Part shown: positions 34,749 to 42,539 of the stretch, in pieces | How positions within the stretch are numbered: the first letter of the stretch is position 1 | How the letters are laid out: each line of letters begins with the position of its first letter | NCBI GenBank assembly: GCA_017505785.1 | Contig: JAFVOQ010000013.1 | Location: 1-53,735, forward strand | From: Clostridia bacterium | Lineage (GTDB): Bacteria; Bacillota; Clostridia; Oscillospirales; CAG-272 | Reading direction: 5' to 3' | DNA: 53,735 nt | Notes under the pieces: generated by a model | What the model was told of the DNA's origin: nothing | The model's input: only the letters and a program-made list of their open reading frames with translations | Database searches by the model: none | Translations under genes and position numbers: made by a program

Positions 34749-36746
34749 ATGCAAAGAATAGGCGTATTTATCTGTCATTGCGGCACAAACATTGCGGCAA
34801 CGGTTGACGTTAAGGCAGTTGCCGAAGCGCTTGGCCGTGAGCCCGGTGTTGTTTTCTCCACCGACTACCAATACATGTGCTCCGAGTCGGGGCAGACTCT
34901 GATGCGCGATGCCATTCGCGAGCATAAGCTCACGGGCGTTGTCGTTTGCTCCTGCTCGCCCCGTATGCACGAAACGACCTTCCGCAAAGCGGCGGAAAAG
35001 GAGGGGCTGAACCCCTATATGGTCGAGATCGCCAACATTCGCGAGCAGGTATCCTGGATACATAAGGATGTTGCCGAGGCGACCGAAAAGGCGATCATCT
35101 TGGGGCGTGCCGCGATTGCAAAGGTGCACCTCAACAAGCCCCTTAAGGCGGGCGAGAGCCCCGTTACGAAGCGCGCGCTCGTGATCGGCGGCGGCATTGC
35201 GGGCATTCAGACCGCGCTTGATATTGCCGAGGCGGGCTTTGAGGTCGATATCGTAGAAAAAGAGCCCACGATCGGCGGTAAAATGGCGCAGATCGACAAG
35301 ACCTTCCCCACGCTTGACTGTGCCGCCTGTATCCTCACCCCCAAAATGGTGGATGTGGCACAAAACGAAAAGATCAAGATCTTTTCCTACAGTGAGGTTG
35401 AGTCCGTTAAGGGATTTGTGGGTAACTTTAAGGTAGCGATCCGCAAGAAGGCGCGCTACGTTGACGAGGAGAAGTGCACGGGCTGTGGCATTTGCACAGA
35501 GAAATGCCCCCAGAAGAAGGTCCCCAACGAATTTAATATGGGTCTTGACACCCGCCGTGCCATTTACATTCCCTTCGCACAGGCTGTGCCGAAGGTGGCA
35601 ACCATTGATGCAAACTACTGCACCATGATGAAAACAGGCAAATGCGGTGTTTGCCAAAAGCTCTGCGGTGCAGGTGCCATTGACTATAAGCAGCAGGATA
35701 CGATTGTGGAGCGCGAGTACGGCGCGATCGTTGCCGCTACGGGCTTTAACCCGATGAAGCCGACCCAGTATAACGAGCTTGGGTATGCGACCTGCGAGGA
35801 CGTTGTAACCTCGCTTGAGCTTGAGCGTTTGATGAACGCGGCAGGCCCGACGGCAGGCACGCTGCTGCGCCCCTCCGACAAAAAGCATCCGCACACCATT
35901 GTGTTTGTGCAGTGCGTAGGGTCCCGTTGCGATGCCGAAAACGAGAAGGGCAAGCCCTATTGCTCAAAGATCTGTTGCATGTATACCGCAAAGCATGCCA
36001 TGCTCATTCGCGAGAAGTACCCCGATACCGAGGTTTATGTATTCTACATTGACGTGCGTACGCCCGGCAAGAACTTTGACGAGTTTTATCGCCGCGCGGT
36101 AGAGCAGTACGGTGTGCATTACGTCAAGGGTCAGGTTGGCAAGGTCGTAGAGGAGAATGGCGTGCTGAAGGTGCAGGCAAGCGACCTGCTTTCGGGCGAG
36201 CAGCTCCACATTGATGCCGATCTCGTGGTGCTGGCAACGGCAGTTGAGCCCGACAAGAGCGCACGCAGCATCGCGACGATGCTCACCGCCAGCATGGATA
36301 CCAACGATTTCTTTACCGAGGCGCACGCAAAGCTTCGCCCCGTAGAGAGCCCCACGGCGGGTATTTTCCTCTCGGGCGTTTGCCAGGGCCCCAAGGATAT
36401 TCCCGAAACGGTATCCCAGGCAAGTGCCGCCGCCGCAAAGGTGATCGGCCTGCTTGCCAAGGATAAGCTCACGTGCAATCCTTGCGTGGCTGAGTCTGAC
36501 GAGATGCTTTGTAACGGCTGCTCCTCGTGCGAGAAGGTTTGTCCTTACGGCGCGATCACGTATACCGACAAGGAATTCCGCGGCCCCAACCGCACCACCC
36601 TCATTCGCCGCGTGGCAAGCGTAAATCCCGCGGTCTGCCAGGGCTGTGGCGCGTGCACGGTGGCTTGTCCCAGCGGTGCAATGGACCTCAAGGGCTTTTC
36701 TAACAGACAAATCATGGCGGAGGTTGACGCAATATGCAAGATGTAA
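34749..36746 (+). CDS. hdrA: Bifurcating heterodisulfide reductase subunit A-like flavoprotein
   Basis: The 665-residue HdrA is the likely bifurcation site. Order of parts: N-terminal domain with CHCGTNI (residues 9-15), FAD fold GGGIAGIQTALDIA (148-160), and the cluster loop LDCAACILTPKM (189-200). An inserted ferredoxin motif CTGCGICTEKCP (243-254) follows, then the second nucleotide-binding part. A C-terminal ferredoxin domain has CNGCSSCEKVC (588-598) and CQGCGACTVAC (630-640). It is thus a full-length HdrA, as in the electron-bifurcating complexes of methanogens and Desulfovibrio. It overlaps the next gene by 13 bp. Confidence 0.95.
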   Translation: MQRIGVFICHCGTNIAATVDVKAVAEALGREPGVVFSTDYQYMCSESGQTLMRDAIREHKLTGVVVCSCSPRMHETTFRKAAEKEGLNPYMVEIANIREQVSWIHKDVAEATEKAIILGRAAIAKVHLNKPLKAGESPVTKRALVIGGGIAGIQTALDIAEAGFEVDIVEKEPTIGGKMAQIDKTFPTLDCAACILTPKMVDVAQNEKIKIFSYSEVESVKGFVGNFKVAIRKKARYVDEEKCTGCGICTEKCPQKKVPNEFNMGLDTRRAIYIPFAQAVPKVATIDANYCTMMKTGKCGVCQKLCGAGAIDYKQQDTIVEREYGAIVAATGFNPMKPTQYNELGYATCEDVVTSLELERLMNAAGPTAGTLLRPSDKKHPHTIVFVQCVGSRCDAENEKGKPYCSKICCMYTAKHAMLIREKYPDTEVYVFYIDVRTPGKNFDEFYRRAVEQYGVHYVKGQVGKVVEENGVLKVQASDLLSGEQLHIDADLVVLATAVEPDKSARSIATMLTASMDTNDFFTEAHAKLRPVESPTAGIFLSGVCQGPKDIPETVSQASAAAAKVIGLLAKDKLTCNPCVAESDEMLCNGCSSCEKVCPYGAITYTDKEFRGPNRTTLIRRVASVNPAVCQGCGACTVACPSGAMDLKGFSNRQIMAEVDAICKM

Positions 36747-37171
36747 AAGAATTTAGACCCAAGATCGTAGCGTTTTGCTGCAACTGGTGCTCGTATGCGG
36801 GTGCAGACCTTGCCGGCTCAAGCCGCCTTGCATACCCTGCGGATGTGAAGATCATTCGCGTGCCCTGCTCCTGCCGTGTAAACCCCTTGTTTATTCTGCG
36901 CGCCTTTCAGCGCGGTGCTGACGGTGTCATTATGGCAGGCTGTCACCCCGGTGACTGCCACTACACCAGCGGCAACTACTTTGCCCGTCGCCGCATGACG
37001 TTGCTCTTCTCCATGCTCGATTATCTTGGCATTGAGCGCGAGCGCACGCGTGTGGAGTGGATCTCGGCAGCTGAGGGCGCAAAATTCTCGAAAACAATGA
37101 ACGAATTTGCCGCAACCGTTGCGGCACTTGGTGAGAACAAGAGATTGGAGGATCTGCGATGCAAGAAATGA
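36734..37171 (+). CDS. flxD: MvhD/FlxD-like [2Fe-2S] electron-transfer protein
   Basis: This 145-residue protein matches the MvhD family: FCCNWCSYAGADLAGSSR, VKIIRVPCSCRVNP and GCHPGDCHYTSGN supply the cluster cysteines (Cys15, 16, 19, 45, 70, 75). It passes electrons from the oxidoreductase arm to HdrA. It overlaps hdrA at its start and flxC at its end by 13 bp each, which suggests a fixed ratio of subunits. No hydrogenase (MvhA/G) gene is present, so the donor is the Flx arm, not H2. Confidence 0.93.
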   Translation: MQDVKEFRPKIVAFCCNWCSYAGADLAGSSRLAYPADVKIIRVPCSCRVNPLFILRAFQRGADGVIMAGCHPGDCHYTSGNYFARRRMTLLFSMLDYLGIERERTRVEWISAAEGAKFSKTMNEFAATVAALGENKRLEDLRCKK

Positions 37172-38130
37172 TGAAGAAGCGCGCCACAGAGTTGCTTGCT
37201 GACGGCACGTGTGACCGCGTGCTCGGTTGGGCTGTGGGCGACTTTGTGTATGACCAGACGCCCGCTTTGTTCCGCACCGAGGAGGAACTGCAGAAAGGGT
37301 TTGTTTACAATGGCTTTTCTGCCGCAAATCTTTCCAAATATCTCGTAAAGGAATGCCGCGCGGGCGGCAAGATCGCCGTGTTCCTCAAGCCCTGCGATAC
37401 ATACAGCTTCAACCAGCTCATGGCCGAGCACCGCATCAAACGCGAGATGATCTACGTCATCGGCATTGCGTGCGACGGCAAGGCGGATGTGGAAAAGCTG
37501 AAGGAGCAGGGAATTGACGGCATCACTGATATTAAGGAGAGTGGCGACAGCTATGTTGTTTCTACCATTTACGGCGATAAGACCGTGAAAAAGGCAGAGG
37601 TGCTTGCCGAGCGCTGCGTGGCTTGCAAGAGCCGCAAGCACATGGTGTACGATGAGCTGATCGGCGAGGAGGGCGAGGTGATCGCTGACTCGGGCCGCTT
37701 TGATATGGTAGAAAAGCTTGAGGCGATGACGCCCGATGAGCGCTACCTGTTTTGGCGCGGTGAGCTTTCTCGCTGTATTCGCTGCAACGCCTGCCGCAAC
37801 GTTTGCCCCGCTTGCACCTGCGAGCAGTGCATCTTTGATAACCCCCGGTCGGGTGTTTCGCAAAAGGCGGCGGCAAACTCCTTTGAGGAAAATATGTTCC
37901 ATATCATCCGTGCCTTCCACGTGGCAGGCAGATGCACCGACTGCGGCGAGTGCTCGCGCGTATGTCCCGAGAACATTCCGCTTCATCTTTTGAACCGCAA
38001 GTTTATTAAAGATGTAAACACCTTTTACGGTGACTATCAGGCAGGTGAGGATCCTGCCGCAAAGCCCCCGCTTGGCAGATACGAGAAAAACGATATCGAG
38101 CCCGGTGAGGCAGGAGGTGTAAAGGCATGA
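37159..38130 (+). CDS. flxC: FlxC-like 4Fe-4S dicluster protein
   Basis: The 323-residue protein has an N-terminal FrhB-like part (FLKPCDTYSFNQLM, GIACDGKAD, ERCVACKSRKHMVYDELIG). Two [4Fe-4S] motifs follow: CIRCNACRNVC (206-216, then CPACTCEQC) and CTDCGECSRVC (259-269) with PENIPLHLLNRKFI. I assign it by position and by resemblance to the FlxC/FlxB pair of Desulfovibrio; which of the two is B or C is not certain. It overlaps flxB by 4 bp. Confidence 0.8.
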   Translation: MQEMMKKRATELLADGTCDRVLGWAVGDFVYDQTPALFRTEEELQKGFVYNGFSAANLSKYLVKECRAGGKIAVFLKPCDTYSFNQLMAEHRIKREMIYVIGIACDGKADVEKLKEQGIDGITDIKESGDSYVVSTIYGDKTVKKAEVLAERCVACKSRKHMVYDELIGEEGEVIADSGRFDMVEKLEAMTPDERYLFWRGELSRCIRCNACRNVCPACTCEQCIFDNPRSGVSQKAAANSFEENMFHIIRAFHVAGRCTDCGECSRVCPENIPLHLLNRKFIKDVNTFYGDYQAGEDPAAKPPLGRYEKNDIEPGEAGGVKA

Positions 38131-39149
38131 AAAAGCTATCTTCTGCAAAGCTGAATGAATTTTTTGCCGCAATAGCGGCAAGCAGGGCACTCTACCTGCC
38201 CGTGGATAACAGCCGCGGCAAGGCAGAGTACAAAAAATGGGAAGCGGGCGTGGAGATGAGCCGCGCACTCAACACCGTGCGCTCCGCGAAGGACTTCTTC
38301 TTCCCCCAGACCGAAAACCTCATGGAGTTCAAAATGGAGGGCAAGAAGGTTGAGGTTGTTGACACGCGCAGCGAGGCTGAGGATTTCGTGATCTTCGGCG
38401 TGCGCGCGTGCGATGCGGCAAGCTTCAAGATCCTTGACAGTGTGTATCTTACCGACCCTGTTGACAGCTACTATAAAACGCGCCGTGAGCATGGTGTTGT
38501 TGTTACGCTTGCATGCGGCAAGCCCGCTGAAACCTGCTTTTGTGGGGTCTTTGGCATTGATGCGGCAAATCCCGAAGGGGACGTGACGGCATGGGAAACC
38601 GAGGGTGGCTTGATGCTGCGCGCCAATACCGAAAAGGGCGAGGCACTGCTTGAAGCGACCGCCGCACTCCTTGAGGAGGGCGACGAGGCAGCAGTACAGG
38701 CAGCGCAAGCAAAAACGCGCGAGATCCTGAAAAAGCTGCCCCTCAGCGATCTTTCTACCGAGGGCTTGGGTGTCGGCAAGACTGCCGAGCTCTTCGACCG
38801 CCCCGAGTGGAAAACGCTGTCCGAGGCTTGCCTTGGCTGCGGCACGTGTACCTTTGTGTGCCCCACCTGTCAGTGCTACGACGTGCGCGATTTCGATACG
38901 GGCAACGGCATCAAGCGTTTCCGTTGCTGGGATTCCTGCATGTATTCCGATTTCACACTGATGGCACACGGCAACTCCCGTAATTCACAGGTGGAGCGTT
39001 TCCGTCAGCGCTTTATGCACAAGCTGGTGTACTATCCCGACAGAAGCGGCGGCACGTTTGGATGCGTTGGATGCGGCAGATGCCTTTCTCGCTGCCCCAT
39101 TTCGATGAATATTGTAAAGGTAATGAAGACAATGGGAGGTAAGAACTGA
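38127..39149 (+). CDS. flxB: FlxB-like 4Fe-4S protein (AsrA/HyhB type)
   Basis: The 340-residue protein resembles sulfite reductase subunit A and cytosolic hydrogenase beta chains. It has a hydrophilic N-terminal domain with VIFGVRACDAASFKILD, then CLGCGTCTFVCPTCQC (235-250), CWDSCMYSDFT, and CVGCGRCLSRCP (313-324). It links the FlxA flavin domain with FlxC and FlxD. It overlaps flxC by 4 bp and flxA by one base. Confidence 0.82.
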   Translation: MKKLSSAKLNEFFAAIAASRALYLPVDNSRGKAEYKKWEAGVEMSRALNTVRSAKDFFFPQTENLMEFKMEGKKVEVVDTRSEAEDFVIFGVRACDAASFKILDSVYLTDPVDSYYKTRREHGVVVTLACGKPAETCFCGVFGIDAANPEGDVTAWETEGGLMLRANTEKGEALLEATAALLEEGDEAAVQAAQAKTREILKKLPLSDLSTEGLGVGKTAELFDRPEWKTLSEACLGCGTCTFVCPTCQCYDVRDFDTGNGIKRFRCWDSCMYSDFTLMAHGNSRNSQVERFRQRFMHKLVYYPDRSGGTFGCVGCGRCLSRCPISMNIVKVMKTMGGKN

Positions 39150-39976
39150 TGAACACCGAAACCTTAATTCCTTACGTCGGTATCGTTACCGAGATCACGC
39201 AGCAGACCCCCGATGTGAAGACCTTCCGTGTAGAGGCTCCCGGCGGTGGCAAGCTCTTTGAGCACAAGCCGGGGCAATGCGCTATGCTCTCCGTGCCCGG
39301 TATCAGCGAGGCAATGATCTCGATCACCTCCTCTCCCACCAACACGGAATACATGGAGTTCAGCGTAAAGAAGTGTGGGTGCCTTACCGAATGGCTGCAC
39401 GCCATGGAGGTTGGGCAAATGATCACCGTGCGCGGCCCGTACGGTCGCCATTTCCCCGTGTATGACGAGCTTCTTGGCAAGGATCTGATGATCATTGCCG
39501 GCGGTATCGGCCTTGCACCCGTGCGCTCTGTCATCAACTACGTGCGCGACAACCGTGACAAGTTCGGCACGGTCGATATCGTGTACGGCTCGCGCTCCAA
39601 GGACGACCTTGTTTACTACAAGGAGATCGTAGACGAGTGGATGAATACCGAGGGCTTTAACGTGCACCTCACCATTGATAACCCCCAGGAGGGGTGGGAC
39701 GGGCACGTTGGCTTTGTTCCCAATTTCGTTAAGGAGCTAAATCCCGATCTCAACAAAACCGTTTTGATGTGCGGACCTCCCATCATGATCAAGTTTACGC
39801 TTGCAGGGCTTATGGACCTCGGCTTTAAAAAGGAGCAGGTCTACACCACAATGGAGCTTCGTATGAAGTGCGGTATCGGCAAGTGCGGACGCTGCAATAT
39901 CGGCAACAAGTACGTGTGCAAGGACGGCCCCGTGTTCCGCTTTGACGAGCTTGACGAGCTCCCCAACGAATACTGA
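39149..39976 (+). CDS. flxA: FlxA-like NAD(P)H-oxidising FAD/[2Fe-2S] subunit
   Basis: The 275 residues form a ferredoxin-NADP reductase fold. They comprise an FAD-binding barrel (KPGQCAMLSVPGISEAMIS, RGPYGRHFP), an NAD-binding part (IIAGGIGLAPVRSVINYV, CGPPIMIKFT) and a C-terminal [2Fe-2S] site with Cys241, Cys246, Cys249, Cys257. It corresponds to FlxA/AsrB/HyhG and is the expected entry of electrons from NADH. NADH rather than NADPH is assumed from FlxA; the sequence does not settle it. Confidence 0.88.
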   Translation: MNTETLIPYVGIVTEITQQTPDVKTFRVEAPGGGKLFEHKPGQCAMLSVPGISEAMISITSSPTNTEYMEFSVKKCGCLTEWLHAMEVGQMITVRGPYGRHFPVYDELLGKDLMIIAGGIGLAPVRSVINYVRDNRDKFGTVDIVYGSRSKDDLVYYKEIVDEWMNTEGFNVHLTIDNPQEGWDGHVGFVPNFVKELNPDLNKTVLMCGPPIMIKFTLAGLMDLGFKKEQVYTTMELRMKCGIGKCGRCNIGNKYVCKDGPVFRFDELDELPNEY

Positions 39977-39993
39977 TAAGGAGAAACCACAGA

Positions 39994-40665
39994 ATGGAAA
40001 AAATGGTAAACATATACCTGTACGGTAAAAAATACGAGGTGCCCGCGAGCCTGACGATCATGAACGCCATGGAATACGCAGGCTACCAGCTGGTGCGCGG
40101 CGTTGGCTGCCGTTGCGGCTTTTGCGGTGCTTGTGCCACGATCTACCGTATCAAGGGCGAAAATGAATTAAAGACCTGCCTTGCCTGCCAAACTAAGGTA
40201 GAGGACAATATGTATATTGCAACGCTGCCCTTCTTCCCGTTGGTAAAGCAGCCCTACGACATAAGCAAGATCAAGCCCACCGAGCAGATCATGATGCAGC
40301 TTTACCCCGAGATCTACGCGTGCGTTGGCTGTAACGCCTGCACCAAGGCGTGCACGCAGGAGCTTAAGGTCATGCAGTACATCGCCTATGCACAGCGCGG
40401 CGAGTTTGAGAAGTGCGCAGAGGCATCCTTTGACTGCGTGATGTGCGGCGTTTGCTCGTCGCGTTGTCCCGCAGGCATCACGCATCCGCAGGTCGGTCTT
40501 CTCGCCCGTCGTCTTACGGGTAAGTACCTTGCACCCGAAACAAAGCATCTGCTCGATCGCGTTGCTGAGATCGAGGCAGGTGACTGCGAGGCGGCACTCG
40601 CGGATATTATGGCAAAAACGGCTGAGGAGCTCAAGGAGCTCTACAACAACCGTGACTTTGAGTAA
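39994..40665 (+). CDS. Fumarate reductase iron-sulfur subunit (SdhB/TfrB-like)
   Basis: The 223-residue protein begins with a [2Fe-2S] fold: CRCGFCGAC (Cys39, 41, 44, 47) and TCLAC (62, 65). Two cluster motifs follow: CVGCNACTKAC (110-120) and CVMCGVCSSRCPAG (148-158). This is the layout of SdhB/FrdB and the first half of methanogen TfrB. The HdrB-like CCG half of TfrB is missing and instead exists as a separate hdrB gene in the same operon. It lacks a membrane anchor partner. It probably takes electrons from HdrB and feeds the flavoprotein. Confidence 0.85.
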   Translation: MEKMVNIYLYGKKYEVPASLTIMNAMEYAGYQLVRGVGCRCGFCGACATIYRIKGENELKTCLACQTKVEDNMYIATLPFFPLVKQPYDISKIKPTEQIMMQLYPEIYACVGCNACTKACTQELKVMQYIAYAQRGEFEKCAEASFDCVMCGVCSSRCPAGITHPQVGLLARRLTGKYLAPETKHLLDRVAEIEAGDCEAALADIMAKTAEELKELYNNRDFE

Positions 40666-40676
40666 GGAGGCACGAC

Positions 40677-42326
40677 ATGTATACACAGGAAATGTTAGAG
40701 TCCATTAAAAAAGTGGAAGCAACACGTGCCGAGCGCTTGGCAAACGTCAAAGCAGGCATTCACCCCCGCCGCATGACGGCAGAGGAAAAGGTGCAGGTCA
40801 AAATGGAGAATCACCCCGACTATATCGCCTCGCAATTTGCCGAGCTCGCCATTGGTCCCAATAAAGGGGAGAAGGTACCGCTTGAGCTTGCCGAGGTTCT
40901 GCAGGGCAACCCCCGTGTGAACCCGAAGGATATTGACCTCTCAAAGGTCGATTACGACGTTGACGTGCTGGTGATCGGCGGCGGCGGATCGGGATCGGCA
41001 GCGGCTATCATGGCGCACGAGAACGGTGCTGACGTAATGATCGTTACCAAGCTCCGTCACGGCGATGCGAATACCATGATGGCAGAGGGCGGTATTCAGG
41101 CGGCAGATAAACCCAATGACAGCCCCGCGCAGCACTACCTTGACGTCATGGGCGGCGGTCACTTTAAAAACGTGCCCGAGCTTGTTGGCAAGCTTGTCAC
41201 GGATGCCCCCATTTGCATCAAGTGGCTCAACGACCTTGGCGTTATGTTTGATAAGGAAGCAGACGGCACCATGGTTACCACCCACGGCGGCGGCACGTCG
41301 CGTAAGCGTATGCACGCCTGCAAGGACTATTCGGGTGCGGAGATCATGCGCGTGCTTCGTGACGAGGTGCAAAACCGTGCCATTCCCGTGGTGGACTTCA
41401 CCTCGGCGATCGAGATCATCAAGGACGAAAAGGGCAGAGCCGCAGGCGCGGTTCTGATGAACATGGAAACCAAGGAGATCCTGATTGCACGCGCTAAGAC
41501 CGTGATCATCGCTACGGGCGGTGCAGGTCGCATGCATTACCAGGGCTTCCCCACCTCCAACCACTACGGTGCAACGGCAGATGGTCTTGTGCTTGCTTAC
41601 CGTGCAGGCGCGCCTCTGCTTTACGCCTACACCCTGCAGTATCACCCCACGGGTGCGGCTTACCCCTCGCAGATCTTCGGCGCGCTCGTGACCGAGAAGG
41701 TCCGTTCGATCGGCGCACAGCTCGTCAACCGCGACGGCGAGCCCTTTATGTACTCGCTTGAAACCCGTGATATCTGCGCTTCGGGCGTTATTCGCGAGTG
41801 CAAGCGCGGCAACGGCGTTGATACCTTTAACGGCGGTCAGGGCGTATGGCTTGACTCCCCCATGATCGATATGATCCACGGAGAGGGCACCATTGAGAAG
41901 CGTATCCCCGCTATGATGCGTATGTACCTCAAGTACGGCATTGATATGCGTAAGCAGCCCATTCTCATTTACCCCACGCTCCACTACCAAAACGGCGGTA
42001 TCAAGATCGGCGTTAACGGTATGTCTGAGGTGGAGAACCTGTTTGTTGCAGGCGAGGCTGTGGGCGGTATCCACGGCGAGAACCGCTTAATGGGCAACTC
42101 GCTGCTCGATATCATCGTATTTGGCCGTAACGCGGGCGTGAACGCCGCAAAGGTGGCAAAGGATATGGCACCCGCCAAGAAGCTGAACCTCAACCACGTT
42201 AAGAGCTTTATGAAGGAAATGAAGGACGCGGGGCTTAAGACCGATGTCGTATCTCCTCGCCTTTTGCCCCGTTACACGCACGGCAATCCCGTGTTTGACG
42301 AGCCCAACGCGAAGTTGATGAAATAA
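40677..42326 (+). CDS. Fumarate reductase flavoprotein subunit (FrdA/TfrA-like)
   Basis: The 549 residues carry a Rossmann FAD site VLVIGGGGSGSAAAIMAHE (98-116) after a 93-residue leader. The substrate residues of the family are kept: HPTG (His323), the proton-donor arginine in VTEKVRSIG (Arg343), HYQNGGI (His436) and GENRLMGNSLLD (Arg470). The histidine that binds FAD covalently in E. coli FrdA (RSHTVAAEGG) is Asn132 here (DANTMMAEGG), so FAD is likely noncovalent. Function as fumarate reductase is favoured over aspartate oxidase or SdhA by the operon, but no enzyme test is possible here. Confidence 0.85.
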   Translation: MYTQEMLESIKKVEATRAERLANVKAGIHPRRMTAEEKVQVKMENHPDYIASQFAELAIGPNKGEKVPLELAEVLQGNPRVNPKDIDLSKVDYDVDVLVIGGGGSGSAAAIMAHENGADVMIVTKLRHGDANTMMAEGGIQAADKPNDSPAQHYLDVMGGGHFKNVPELVGKLVTDAPICIKWLNDLGVMFDKEADGTMVTTHGGGTSRKRMHACKDYSGAEIMRVLRDEVQNRAIPVVDFTSAIEIIKDEKGRAAGAVLMNMETKEILIARAKTVIIATGGAGRMHYQGFPTSNHYGATADGLVLAYRAGAPLLYAYTLQYHPTGAAYPSQIFGALVTEKVRSIGAQLVNRDGEPFMYSLETRDICASGVIRECKRGNGVDTFNGGQGVWLDSPMIDMIHGEGTIEKRIPAMMRMYLKYGIDMRKQPILIYPTLHYQNGGIKIGVNGMSEVENLFVAGEAVGGIHGENRLMGNSLLDIIVFGRNAGVNAAKVAKDMAPAKKLNLNHVKSFMKEMKDAGLKTDVVSPRLLPRYTHGNPVFDEPNAKLMK

Positions 42327-42362
42327 TCAGAGCTGAAGCATATTCCTGATTGCTTTAAAGCT

Positions 42363-42412
42363 TTTTAAAAAGGGAACGGGGTGCGGATAAAGCACCCCGT
42401 TCCCCTGAAGAT
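42363..42412 (+). other. Strong hairpin between the reductase and the exchanger
   Basis: GGGAACGGGGTGC and GCACCCCGTTCCC form a 13-bp stem, with TTTTTAAAAA before it. No U-tract follows on the plus strand. It may stabilise the upstream mRNA or attenuate the transporter rather than end transcription. Confidence 0.6.
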
Positions 42413-42539
42413 GTTTTTGATACGGCGCAAGCCGCAAATTTTGCGGGAGAACGCATTTTGCTCAAAAAACTCCGCGTGTGAACAGGTTTTGTGCGAAATA
42501 CGCTCTCCCACACAACAAAATGTTTTGGAGGCATTTCTC

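Noticed and set aside
33543..38130. Methanogen-type CoM/CoB heterodisulfide reductase
   Set aside because: The Hdr motifs are real, but gyrase, SufCB, L33 and the sigma-A promoters are bacterial, and no coenzyme M/B or hydrogenase genes are present.
40677..42326. L-aspartate oxidase (NadB)
   Set aside because: The partner [2Fe-2S]/dicluster subunit and hdr-flx operon point to a fumarate reductase; no nadA or nadC is near. Not excluded with certainty.
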